A stretch of DNA of 5,123 nt from Treponema sp. (GTDB lineage Bacteria > Spirochaetota > Spirochaetia > Treponematales > Breznakiellaceae), in assembly GCA_009786715.1 (NCBI GenBank), contig WQRN01000080.1, positions 1 to 5,123 on the forward strand, written 5' to 3'. The position numbers and the translations under genes were made by a program. This document shows, piece after piece, positions 1 through 5,123 of the stretch. Position 1 is the stretch's first letter. Every line of letters starts with the position of its first letter. The notes under the pieces were generated by a model. That model worked only from the letters and a program-made list of their open reading frames with translations. It was not told where the DNA came from and ran no database searches.

Positions 1-333
1 GCTGATATGGGATTAAAAATCGGACGATATCGTATGGACGGAAATATTATTAAATATGTTTTTCAAGCGGAAGTTCATGGATACAAGTGGATATTTGCTG
101 ATAGCATCAGGATTAAAATTGATGATAAAATATATACATTAAAAGATAATGAACCGATTCGTCAAAATCTCCCTCACGACAGAAGTTATCATTATGAAGT
201 ATTAGTATTTGATATCACTCCTGAAATGCTTGAAGAATTAAAATCGGCAGAGGCAATCAGCGCGGAATTATATAAACGCGTTGTCAGTTTGAATGAAAAA
301 CAATTGGAAAAATTCAAGGAATTCTTAGAATAA
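1..333 (+). CDS. Unrecognised small protein, probably the C-terminal part of a longer gene cut by the window edge
   Basis: I do not recognise this protein. The first ATG in frame is at 7, giving 108 residues, but the two codons before it (Ala, Asp) are also open, so the gene probably begins upstream of the window and no ribosome-binding site can be judged. The visible part looks like a beta-rich domain (alternating hydrophobic and polar residues, for example SIRIKIDDKIYTLKD at residues 33-47) followed by a charged helical tail (FDITPEMLEELKSAE, then LNEKQLEKFKEFLE at the end). No membrane segment or signal peptide is present in this portion. It ends 48 bp from the convergent stop codon of lptB. 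It is visibly more AT-rich than the pyrG-lpt block. The pattern resembles C-terminal halves of small hypothetical envelope proteins or lipoproteins, but this is only an impression. That it is a real coding region is fairly sure; its function is unknown. Confidence 0.7.
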   Translation, partial: ADMGLKIGRYRMDGNIIKYVFQAEVHGYKWIFADSIRIKIDDKIYTLKDNEPIRQNLPHDRSYHYEVLVFDITPEMLEELKSAEAISAELYKRVVSLNEKQLEKFKEFLE

Positions 334-381
334 AAATCAACAACAGCCAACGATAAACAACGCTTAATTGCAGATTTCGGT

Positions 382-1254
382 TTACATCCTAAATTCACTG
401 CCTAAATACACTTTTCTAACCATCTCATTGTTTAATATGTCATCTTTGCCGCCGCGGGCGAAAATTTGACCGTCGGCGATGATGAAAGCTTCGTTGGTTA
501 TCTCCAAAGTATCGCGGACATTATGGTCGGTAATGAGGACGCCGATGCCCTTATTGGCAAGCTGGCGGATAATTTGCTTGATTTCGTATACCGCGATGGG
601 GTCGATTCCGGCAAAAGGCTCGTCCAGAAGCAGGAATTTTGGTGATGTTGCCAGCGCGCGGGCAATTTCAGTTCTTCGGCGCTCTCCGCCTGATAGAGTG
701 TAGCCGAACTGCGACCGTATCCTGCCGATTCCGAACTCGTCCAACAGGCTTTCCAGCCTTTCCTCTTTTTGATAATCATCAATGTCTTGGCGGCTTTCTA
801 AAATTGCCCAGATATTCTGCTCGACTGTTAGTTTTCTAAAAATAGACGCTTCCTGCGGCAGATAGGCAATTCCCATTCTTGCGCGGCGGTACATCGGCAT
901 CTGAGTTATATTAACGTCATCCATTGTTACTATGCCCATGGTAGGCTGGTAAAAACCTACAATCATGTAGAAGATTGTTGTCTTGCCGGCTCCATTCGGA
1001 CCCAAAAGTCCCGCGACTTCACCGTTCTTCATCGTGAAACTAACGCCTTTAACAACCGCTTTCTTACCGAAACTTTTATGTAAATTGGAAACACCGAGAT
1101 GGTGTATTTCCGGTTTCGGAGGCGGCGCTTTTTCTTCTCTCGGAAATTCAATTGTAATTGTTTTGTTTGCTGAGTCTATGCCTGTATTATGATATGTTAA
1201 TGTTGATGAGATGACTGCCGCCAGCACATCAGGCTGAATTTGGTTCTCTTCCAT
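382..1254 (-). CDS. lptB: LptB, ATPase of the lipopolysaccharide/lipid export ABC transporter
   Basis: This is the cytoplasmic ATP-binding subunit that, in the family, dimerises and powers the LptF/LptG permeases to push lipopolysaccharide (or a related envelope lipid) from the inner membrane onto the Lpt bridge. All nucleotide-binding motifs are visible: Walker A GPNGAGKT (85-92), Q-loop YLPQ (131-134), signature LSGGE (187-191), Walker B FLLLDEP (207-213) and H-loop His244 in ITDHN. The sequences around [25 protein letters not shown] and the end [12 protein letters not shown] are typical of LptB rather than of other ABC ATPases. It is 290 residues, about 50 more than the usual ~240. The extra part is N-terminal (residues 1-50, ending in a Pro-rich EKAPPPKPE), and the normal family start lies near [13 protein letters not shown] (51-63). 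No internal start codon near residue 50 is evident and the ATG at 1254 sits 4 bp after lptA, so I keep it, although no clear Shine-Dalgarno precedes it. It is the last gene of the operon. No lptF or lptG is seen in the window. Confidence 0.95.
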   Translation of the reverse strand: MEENQIQPDVLAAVISSTLTYHNTGIDSANKTITIEFPREEKAPPPKPEIHHLGVSNLHKSFGKKAVVKGVSFTMKNGEVAGLLGPNGAGKTTIFYMIVGFYQPTMGIVTMDDVNITQMPMYRRARMGIAYLPQEASIFRKLTVEQNIWAILESRQDIDDYQKEERLESLLDEFGIGRIRSQFGYTLSGGERRRTEIARALATSPKFLLLDEPFAGIDPIAVYEIKQIIRQLANKGIGVLITDHNVRDTLEITNEAFIIADGQIFARGGKDDILNNEMVRKVYLGSEFRM

Positions 1255-1258
1255 AAAG

Positions 1259-1942
1259 TTAATTCATTATTGTTCCGGACACCGCGCCTTCCATGATGAC
1301 ATCGTCAGTGTCCAAATCCACGCGGATTTTGTCCGCGCGGAATTCATCGTCACTTTTGTACACTATCGGGAAACCGGATAGATCCAGCAATCTATCCTGA
1401 CGGTGATAAATCGCGTATTCAGAGCGGCAAACCATATCGTCCTTGAACAAACGCACTGAAATCTGTAAAACTGTTATTTCATTCTGATCGTCGTATTCTA
1501 TAAAACGTCCTCTTGCGACTATTTCCCTTTCTCTGTCTTCCAAAGTTGAGTTGCCTTCCAGCCGCGCGATTTTTAGTTTACGATCATAGCGAAGTTTATC
1601 GGTATAAAATAAAATATTTTTATCTTCTTCATGCCCCCAAACATTGCCGGTACAGCTGATAAATTGATTATCATCGCCTTGTATTTCGATTCTATCGGCG
1701 CGCAGCAGCAGGTTATCAGATCTTACTTCCGCGTTTCCGATTAAAATTGTAGACTCCCGCCCAAGCGCTCTTGAACCAGACATTCTGTCGGCTTTAAAGG
1801 TAAAAATATCCGCAGATATTGATTGGACACAAAAAATTAAAAAGAAGAGAACTAACCATGAACCGCTGCGGACTTGCGCCTCGATATCGCGGTATATATT
1901 CGCGGCAATTTTTTTTGATTTAATTCTTTGGAATGCGATCAT
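1259..1942 (-). CDS. lptA: LptA/OstA-like periplasmic lipid-transport bridge protein
   Basis: LptA-family proteins polymerise as a beta-jellyroll bridge carrying lipopolysaccharide across the periplasm from LptC to LptD. This 227-residue protein has a positively charged N-terminal stretch (1-28), a hydrophobic segment [16 protein letters not shown] (29-44) with a likely signal peptidase site after Ala44, and then an all-beta region. OstA-type repeats are visible: [42 protein letters not shown] and [21 protein letters not shown]. The n-region of about 28 residues is long for a signal peptide, so the segment may instead serve as an uncleaved anchor. No later in-frame Met allows a shorter signal sequence. 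The ATG overlaps the lptC stop by four bases (ATGA) and has GGAG seven bases upstream, which supports this start and translational coupling. The call rests on the OstA-like pattern plus location between lptC and lptB. Sequence conservation in this family is low, so assignment to LptA rather than another OstA-domain protein leans on context. Confidence 0.85.
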   Translation of the reverse strand: MIAFQRIKSKKIAANIYRDIEAQVRSGSWLVLFFLIFCVQSISADIFTFKADRMSGSRALGRESTILIGNAEVRSDNLLLRADRIEIQGDDNQFISCTGNVWGHEEDKNILFYTDKLRYDRKLKIARLEGNSTLEDREREIVARGRFIEYDDQNEITVLQISVRLFKDDMVCRSEYAIYHRQDRLLDLSGFPIVYKSDDEFRADKIRVDLDTDDVIMEGAVSGTIMN

Positions 1943-2544
1943 TCATTCTCCGTTAAAACCGATTCTTCTTCCAAGTCATCATGTATGTAAGTTCCGGTAA
2001 CGTAACCCGTAAATTCGAATGTTCGTCTGCGGGTATCTGCTGTAAGCCCAACACCGTTAAAGACTGTGCCGTTTTCGCGGTAGATGGTTACTTTGTCTTG
2101 CGGCCCTGTATAAAACATGCGCGGTTCATCTTTCCAGTCAAGATTTTCTGTTTCAATGATGATGTCTTCCGATCCGACTTCCAGCCTGACGCCGTTGGTC
2201 ATTGAAATGTCTCCGGATTCGATAACCGCTTCAGCTCTTCCTCCCTGCCCTGAAGCGTTTACTTCTTTTCCGCGCTCGCCGTATTGTTCAAAGGAAAAAT
2301 TTTGCAGTTTCATCAACCCCTGTTTTTCATAACGTTCGGCGCGTTCCGCTTGAAATCGCGCAATTGGATCCGCCGCTCTTACGCGCACATAGTCAACATT
2401 TTCCATTATCAAATCCGGCATATTACTGTCCGAAGACGCTGAATCGCCGTAATCAAAAGTACAGCTCTCTAATAAAAACAATATTGAAACGAGAATGGTT
2501 AACTTGCAGACAGCTCCGCGCGCGCGGTTTTCATTCTTTTTCAT
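1939..2544 (-). CDS. lptC: LptC-like lipid-export protein, predicted lipoprotein
   Basis: LptC receives lipid from the LptB2FG transporter and hands it to LptA on the periplasmic side of the inner membrane. This 201-residue protein has a basic N-terminus (MKKNENRARG), a hydrophobic core TILVSILFLL (16-25) and then LESC, so Cys28 looks like a lipidation site. The box has Leu at -3 and Ser at -1 but Glu at -2, a loose lipobox of the kind accepted in spirochaetes. Classical LptC is instead held by a transmembrane helix. Residues 50-190 are beta-rich and LptC/OstA-like, with DPIARFQAERAERYEKQGLM, ASGQGGRAEAVIESGDISM, GVRLEVGSEDIIIETENLDW and GVGLTADTRRRTFEFTG. The last of these resembles the end of the LptC fold. 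The start overlaps the pyrG stop (ATGA) and has an AAGG-type ribosome site just upstream. It overlaps lptA by four bases as well. Function is inferred from fold pattern and position; family identity is weaker than for LptB. Confidence 0.82.
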   Translation of the reverse strand: MKKNENRARGAVCKLTILVSILFLLESCTFDYGDSASSDSNMPDLIMENVDYVRVRAADPIARFQAERAERYEKQGLMKLQNFSFEQYGERGKEVNASGQGGRAEAVIESGDISMTNGVRLEVGSEDIIIETENLDWKDEPRMFYTGPQDKVTIYRENGTVFNGVGLTADTRRRTFEFTGYVTGTYIHDDLEEESVLTENE

Positions 2545-4121
2545 TTACCCTTCTTAACGGCATTAATAAAATCCCTTATCAGCGGAGACGCCGCAGTTGG
2601 TTTGGATTTAAACTCAGGATTAAATTGAACGGCAACACCCCAAGGATGGTTCGGCCATTCAATGCAGTCAACCAATTTACCGCTTGGCGTAAAGGCGGCA
2701 AGTTTTAAACCGGAGTTTGCTATTTCATCACGGTATTGATTTGAAAATTCATAGCGATGGCGATGGCGTTCGGTTATATTTTTTTCGCCGTATGCCGCCA
2801 TGATGTGCGTATCGTCTTCGTTTACGGTTTCTCCGGCGCCAAGCCGCATTGTTCCGCCGTCGCTCTGGCAGATAACAGGGTGTTTTGTGTCTGGGGCAAA
2901 TTCGGCTGAATCTGCGTCTTTCCAATTCAGAACATTCCGCGCCCACTCAATCGCCATTATGTGCATACCCAGGCAGATGCCGAGATACGGTTTTTTATTT
3001 GTCCTTGCCCATTCGGCGGCTTTCACCATCCCGTTGATTCCAAGTTCTCCGCCGCCGCCGGGAACCAGAATGCCGTCTACGTCTTTTAAAATTGAATCTG
3101 CGCTGCCCGCTTTATCCAAATTGGACGCTTCGATTTTTTCAAACTCAACTTCTATGCCGCATTCAAGGCTTGCGTGGAACAGCGCTTCGTAAAGCGATGT
3201 GTATGTGTCGTGGATTTCCATGTATTCGCCGACAACGCCCACGCGAACTTTTCCTTTTCGTTTGTTGAAATGATCCATTACAGAAAGCCACGGACGTATA
3301 TCGGTATGACGGCTTTCAACGCCCATTTTTCTAAGGATAACCTGATCCAGTTTTTGTTCAGAAAAAATTATAGGTATCTGATAAATTGTCGTATTAATGT
3401 TAGGTGAAGTAAAAACAGCGTCTAAATCGACATTTGTAAACTGCGCGATTTTTTCACAGGTAGATTCATCCAGCATTACAGGAGAGCGGCAGATGAGGAT
3501 ATCAGGCTGGATTCCCATTTCCTGCATTGATTTTACAGAATGCTGCGTTGGCTTTGTTTTAAGCTCTCCGCCTGCGACTTCGGGAATCAGCGTAAGGTGT
3601 ACAGAAATGGCATTTGATCTTCCGTTTTCGTGGATCATCTGACGCGCCACTTCAAGATATGGTATCGATTCTATATCGCCGACGGTTCCGCCGATTTCTA
3701 CGATTACTATATCTGTGTCATTATCTTCTTTTGCGACTGCAAGGATTCGGCTTTTTATTTCATCGGTTATATGCGGGATAACCTGCACGCATTTTCCTTC
3801 GTATTTTCCTTCCTGTTCCTTGCGAATTACCGAATTATAGACTTGTCCTGTTGTAATAGAGTTAGCTTGCCTCAGCCTGCCCTTAGTAAAACGGGCATAA
3901 TTGCCCAAATCGAGGTCGGTTTGCGCTCCGTCGTCGGTAACATATACTTCGCCGTGTACATAAGTGCTCATGGAACCGGCGTTTACGTTTATATAGGGGT
4001 CACATTTAACCATGCGGACATTAAGCCCTCTGCTTTCAAGCAGCGCGCCTATTGAAGACGCTGCAACACCCTTCCCCAAACTGGAACAAACGCCGCCGGA
4101 GACGAAAATATACTTGTTCAT
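2541..4121 (-). CDS. pyrG: CTP synthase with an atypical glutamine amidotransferase domain
   Basis: CTP synthase makes CTP from UTP, ATP and ammonia; normally the ammonia comes from glutamine hydrolysed in its C-terminal domain. The synthetase domain (about 1-270) is well conserved: P-loop GGVCSSLGKG (9-18), Lys39 in KCDPYINV, Asp71 in TDLDLG, Glu142 in EIGGTVGDIES and KTKPTQHS (188-195). The class I amidotransferase domain (about 292-526) keeps the nucleophile Cys383 (LGICLGM), Glu408, ERHRHRYE (451-458) and Glu503. However, the catalytic His is Asn501 (QFNPEF instead of QFHPEF), the Gln after LGM is His387, and the lid PGGFGERGxEG is PGGGGELGINGM, losing Phe, Arg and Glu. It is 526 residues against about 545 in E. 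coli, mostly from a missing loop before GGTMRLGA (422-429). The start is fixed by the canonical MNKYIFVSGG, yet no Shine-Dalgarno precedes it. It is the first gene of the operon with lptC-lptA-lptB. The reaction from ammonia is very likely; glutamine use is doubtful. Confidence 0.95.
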   Translation of the reverse strand: MNKYIFVSGGVCSSLGKGVAASSIGALLESRGLNVRMVKCDPYINVNAGSMSTYVHGEVYVTDDGAQTDLDLGNYARFTKGRLRQANSITTGQVYNSVIRKEQEGKYEGKCVQVIPHITDEIKSRILAVAKEDNDTDIVIVEIGGTVGDIESIPYLEVARQMIHENGRSNAISVHLTLIPEVAGGELKTKPTQHSVKSMQEMGIQPDILICRSPVMLDESTCEKIAQFTNVDLDAVFTSPNINTTIYQIPIIFSEQKLDQVILRKMGVESRHTDIRPWLSVMDHFNKRKGKVRVGVVGEYMEIHDTYTSLYEALFHASLECGIEVEFEKIEASNLDKAGSADSILKDVDGILVPGGGGELGINGMVKAAEWARTNKKPYLGICLGMHIMAIEWARNVLNWKDADSAEFAPDTKHPVICQSDGGTMRLGAGETVNEDDTHIMAAYGEKNITERHRHRYEFSNQYRDEIANSGLKLAAFTPSGKLVDCIEWPNHPWGVAVQFNPEFKSKPTAASPLIRDFINAVKKGK

Positions 4122-4129
4122 GTGGTATA

Positions 4130-4170
4130 AGTATGGTGAATTTATAGAGAAAATTCAAGAGTTTTAGGAA
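4130..4170 (-). promoter_or_regulatory. Possible promoter of the pyrG-lptCAB operon
   Basis: Reading leftward, TATAAA (4146-4141) matches five of six bases of a sigma-70 -10 box. A weak -35 (TTCCTA, 4170-4165) lies 18 bases upstream. Transcription would then begin near 4134, about a dozen bases before the pyrG ATG, leaving no room for a Shine-Dalgarno; indeed none is visible before this start. This is a pattern match only. An alternative upstream -35 could be TTGAAT (4158-4153), but it lacks a good partner. Confidence 0.3.
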
Positions 4171-4196
4171 CTGTGGGATAATGAGTAAGGAGTTAA

Positions 4197-4218
4197 AATA
4201 TTCCCTATCGGTAATATT
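4197..4218 (+). promoter_or_regulatory. Operator-like palindrome, copy 1 (distal), probable HipB site
   Basis: This is a 22-bp imperfect palindrome with AATATT at both ends and CC, AT, GG evenly placed in the middle; 18 of 22 positions are symmetric. It is identical to copy 2 (4256-4277) and is the exact reverse complement of copy 3 (4315-4336). HipB-type repressors typically bind several spaced CC/GG palindromes upstream of hipBA (the E. coli sites are TATCC-N8-GGATA), which fits a HipB operator. Binding itself is inferred. Confidence 0.6.
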
Positions 4219-4231
4219 TTGACAAATTTGC

Positions 4232-4259
4232 TTGAATTTTTGGGAAAAACTCGTAAATA
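4232..4259 (+). promoter_or_regulatory. Possible upstream promoter toward hipBA
   Basis: TTGAAT (4232-4237) as -35 and TAAATA (4254-4259) as -10 are separated by 16 bp. The -10 enters operator copy 2, so a repressor there would block it. It is the duplicated counterpart of the proximal promoter. Both boxes are imperfect, so this is a weak prediction. Confidence 0.3.
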
Positions 4260-4277
4260 TTCCCTATCGGTAATATT
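4256..4277 (+). promoter_or_regulatory. Operator-like palindrome, copy 2 (middle), probable HipB site
   Basis: All 22 bases are identical to copy 1 and begin exactly 59 bp later. It is in direct orientation relative to copy 1 and inverted relative to copy 3. It covers the -10 region of the possible upstream promoter. The CC and GG dinucleotides on opposite faces of the central AT match the spacing style of HipB operators; recognition by this HipB is inferred from position. Confidence 0.6.
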
Positions 4278-4290
4278 TTTGCAAATTTGC

Positions 4291-4319
4291 TTGAATTTCA
4301 AGGAAAAATCCATTAATAT
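4291..4319 (+). promoter_or_regulatory. Probable proximal promoter of hipBA
   Basis: TTGAAT (4291-4296) and TAATAT (4314-4319) are separated by the ideal 17 bp, each matching four of six consensus bases. The -10 box lies inside the left arm of operator copy 3, so binding there would occlude RNA polymerase, the usual autorepression arrangement of toxin-antitoxin operons. The predicted start near 4326 would leave a leader of under 20 bases. It is supported by spacing and context only. Confidence 0.45.
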
Positions 4320-4336
4320 TACCGATAGGGAATATT
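4315..4336 (-). promoter_or_regulatory. Operator-like palindrome, copy 3 (proximal, inverted), probable HipB site
   Basis: This is the exact reverse complement of copies 1 and 2, again 59 bp from the preceding copy, ending 6 bp before the hipB ATG. It overlaps the candidate -10 box on its left and contains the only purine-rich ribosome-binding-like sequence (AGGGA, 4327-4331) upstream of hipB. One protein bound here could stop transcription initiation. Confidence 0.62.
4327..4331 (+). promoter_or_regulatory. Ribosome-binding site of hipB inside operator copy 3
   Basis: AGGGA lies 11 bases before the ATG at 4343, slightly long but usable. It is 17 bases before the second in-frame ATG (4349), which favours the first. 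It is part of the right half of the palindrome, and the complementary CCCTA occurs in copies 1 and 2, so a transcript starting upstream could hide this site in a hairpin. Confidence 0.45.
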
Positions 4337-4342
4337 TATAGA

Positions 4343-4573
4343 ATGTTGATGGAAGTAATTGACGTAAAAACATTTGGTGCAGTCGTTAAAACACACCGTA
4401 AAAGATTACATATTACTCAACTGCATCTGGCCGCTATAGCCAATACCGGCGTACGGTTTATAAGCGATCTTGAAAACGGCAAACACACTATTCAGCTTGA
4501 TAAGGCGCTGGAAGTGGCAAAGGTTCTTGGCTTAAAAGTCGAAATATCAAGCGCACAGGGAAATGATAAATGA
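4343..4573 (+). CDS. hipB: HipB-like antitoxin, Xre-family helix-turn-helix repressor
   Basis: HipB neutralises the HipA kinase by complex formation and represses its own operon by binding palindromic operators as a dimer. The 76-residue protein is essentially one HTH_3/Xre domain: helix 1 FGAVVKTHRKRL (11-22), then ITQLHLAAIA (24-33), the turn NTG (34-36), the recognition helix VRFISDLENGK (37-47) and dimer-side helices ALEVAKVLGL (55-64) ending in the short strand KVEIS. The sequence ISDLENGK is a hallmark of HipB-type Xre proteins. Two starts are possible, at 4343 and 4349; the first has the better-spaced ribosome site. The stop overlaps the hipA start (ATGA), and the gene follows three operator-like palindromes, both typical of hipBA modules. 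Little C-terminal tail is present beyond the domain, only about seven residues after the strand. The main uncertainty is which of the two start codons is used. Confidence 0.9.
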   Translation: MLMEVIDVKTFGAVVKTHRKRLHITQLHLAAIANTGVRFISDLENGKHTIQLDKALEVAKVLGLKVEISSAQGNDK

Positions 4574-5123
4574 GCCGTGAATTAAATGTGTATCTTTGCG
4601 GAAAATTAATCGGGGTTTTAAGCGAAGATGATGATTTACAGCTTTCATTTCAATATGACAGCGAAAATGAAAGAGTATTGTCTGTTCGCTTGCCTGTAAG
4701 AGATGAAAATTATTCCCACCCTTATATTTTTCCTTTTTTTGAAAACTTAATTCCCGAAGGCGAAGCGTTCGAGATATTTGCCAAAGAGCATGTTTCCGGC
4801 AATAAAGTTTATTCGATTCTTGACAGGTTCGGCGGCGACTGCGCCGGAGCGGTATCATTATATAAATCTAATTATGTTAATAATGACAATGAACTGTTAC
4901 ACGAAATCAATTCCGCCAAAATTGCGCAGATAATTGACAGGCTGCCCGAAGACCCTCTGCTTACCAGCCTTGAAAATCCGCCGCGTCTTTCGCTTGCAGG
5001 AGCGCAGTCTAAATTTGCCGTTTATAAGAGCGATAATCAATATTACAGATCCGATGATAAACATCCTACAACGCATATTATTAAAATTACCAATAGGCGG
5101 TTTCCCGATTTGCTGGAAAACGA
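4570..5123 (+). CDS. hipA: HipA-like Ser/Thr kinase toxin, N-terminal part (cut by window end)
   Basis: HipA toxins are kinases with a PI3/4-kinase-like fold; the E. coli protein phosphorylates glutamyl-tRNA synthetase and induces dormancy, while the target here is unknown. The window holds the first 184 codons of a family usually about 410-440 long. Residues 1-98 form the HipA N-terminal (Couple_hipA) domain: VYLCGKLIGVL, LSVRLPVRDENY, FPFFENLIPEGEAFEIF and ILDRFGGDCAGAVSLY. From about 138 the kinase core begins: PRLSLAGAQSKFAV matches the E. coli phosphate-binding loop, with Ser141 at the place of its autophosphorylated Ser150, and THIIKIT brings Lys172 to the place of the ATP-binding Lys181. 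The catalytic Asp residues lie beyond the window. The start is secure: ATG overlaps the hipB stop by four bases and AGGGA (4557-4561) precedes it by eight. The presence of the N-terminal domain makes this a two-gene hipBA rather than the split hipBST type. Nothing visible suggests inactivation. Confidence 0.93.
   Translation, partial: MSRELNVYLCGKLIGVLSEDDDLQLSFQYDSENERVLSVRLPVRDENYSHPYIFPFFENLIPEGEAFEIFAKEHVSGNKVYSILDRFGGDCAGAVSLYKSNYVNNDNELLHEINSAKIAQIIDRLPEDPLLTSLENPPRLSLAGAQSKFAVYKSDNQYYRSDDKHPTTHIIKITNRRFPDLLEN

Larger units (their letters stand above)
4197..4314. repeat. Tandem duplication, 2 x 59 bp
   Basis: Unit 1 is 4197-4255 and unit 2 is 4256-4314. Each unit is a 22-bp palindrome followed by a 37-bp spacer. 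The palindromes are identical and the spacers agree at 28 of 37 positions by eye, giving 50 of 59 overall. The most conserved spacer part is CAAATTTGCTTGAATTT. In unit 2 the spacer carries small perfect inverted repeats, GCAAATTTGC (4281-4290) and CTTGAATTTCAAG (4290-4302), which are broken in unit 1. The palindromes being unchanged while spacers drift suggests selection on the palindromes or recent exchange between them. Confidence 0.85.

Noticed and set aside
334..381. A bidirectional terminator between the convergent gene at 1-333 and lptB.
   Set aside because: I find no GC-rich hairpin or T-tract in these 48 bases on either strand.
2619..2621. The His-to-Asn change in PyrG as a sequencing error (CAT to AAT is one base).
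   Set aside because: Possible for that codon alone, but Gln-to-His, Phe-to-Gly, Arg-to-Leu and Glu-to-Asn changes in the same domain need several independent base changes, so real divergence is more likely.
4181..4222. A 13-codon open frame (MSKELKYSLSVIF) running into operator copy 1.
   Set aside because: Too short, without a suitably spaced ribosome site, and overlapping the repeat; no support as a leader peptide.
4219..4224. Perfect TTGACA as a -35 box between operator copies 1 and 2.
   Set aside because: At 16-18 bp downstream there is only G/A-rich sequence (around GGGAAAAA) with no -10-like hexamer; the TTGAAT boxes with matching partners fit better.
4197..4336. CRISPR-like array (regularly spaced repeats).
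   Set aside because: Only three repeats, the spacers are related to each other rather than unique, one repeat is inverted, and no cas gene is present.
4164..4373. A 69-codon open frame on the minus strand with an internal repeat (ITDREYL / LPIGNIL).
   Set aside because: It is a translation of the duplicated palindromes and spacer and it overlaps the hipB start; the protein repeat reflects the DNA repeat, and there is no ribosome site.
4547..4858. A 103-codon open frame antisense to hipA.
   Set aside because: It lies opposite the strongly recognisable HipA N-terminal domain, has no motif and is a shadow frame.

Overview
The window looks like chromosomal DNA from a diderm (outer-membrane) bacterium of moderate-to-low GC. 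A leftward block of four tightly packed genes occupies 382-4121. In order of transcription they are pyrG (CTP synthase), lptC, lptA and lptB, the last three being parts of the lipopolysaccharide/lipid transport bridge. The relaxed lipobox of the LptC-like protein, the divergent CTP synthase and the general protein style suggest a spirochaete, perhaps Treponema-like. That assignment is an inference from memory of such genomes and is not proven by the window.

Layout. Positions 1-333 (+) hold the end of an unrecognised small protein whose reading frame is still open at the left edge. It converges on lptB, with a 48-bp gap that contains no hairpin I can see. From 4121 down to 382 (-) runs pyrG-lptC-lptA-lptB. 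Consecutive genes share 4-bp ATGA overlaps, or in one case a 4-bp gap, so this is almost certainly one translationally coupled operon. CTP synthase supplies the CTP used for lipid and sugar-nucleotide synthesis (for example CMP-Kdo, where that is made), and the Lpt proteins export the finished envelope lipid, so the pairing makes metabolic sense.

Positions 4122-4342 form a 221-bp intergenic region between the diverging pyrG and hipB. It holds three copies of one 22-bp imperfect palindrome at exactly 59-bp spacing: two direct copies inside a tandem duplication, and a third copy inverted just before hipB. From 4343 rightward lies a hipBA toxin-antitoxin module. It consists of a Xre-type HipB antitoxin/repressor and the first 184 codons of the HipA Ser/Thr kinase toxin, cut by the window end.

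Two points stand out. First, the glutamine amidotransferase domain of the CTP synthase keeps its nucleophilic cysteine but has lost the catalytic histidine (Asn in its place), a conserved glutamine near the nucleophile, and the GTP-lid Arg and Glu, while the synthetase domain keeps its key residues. Second, the evenly spaced palindromes upstream of hipBA are likely HipB operators. The last copy also covers a candidate -10 box and the hipB ribosome-binding site, and could pair with the earlier copies in a long transcript.
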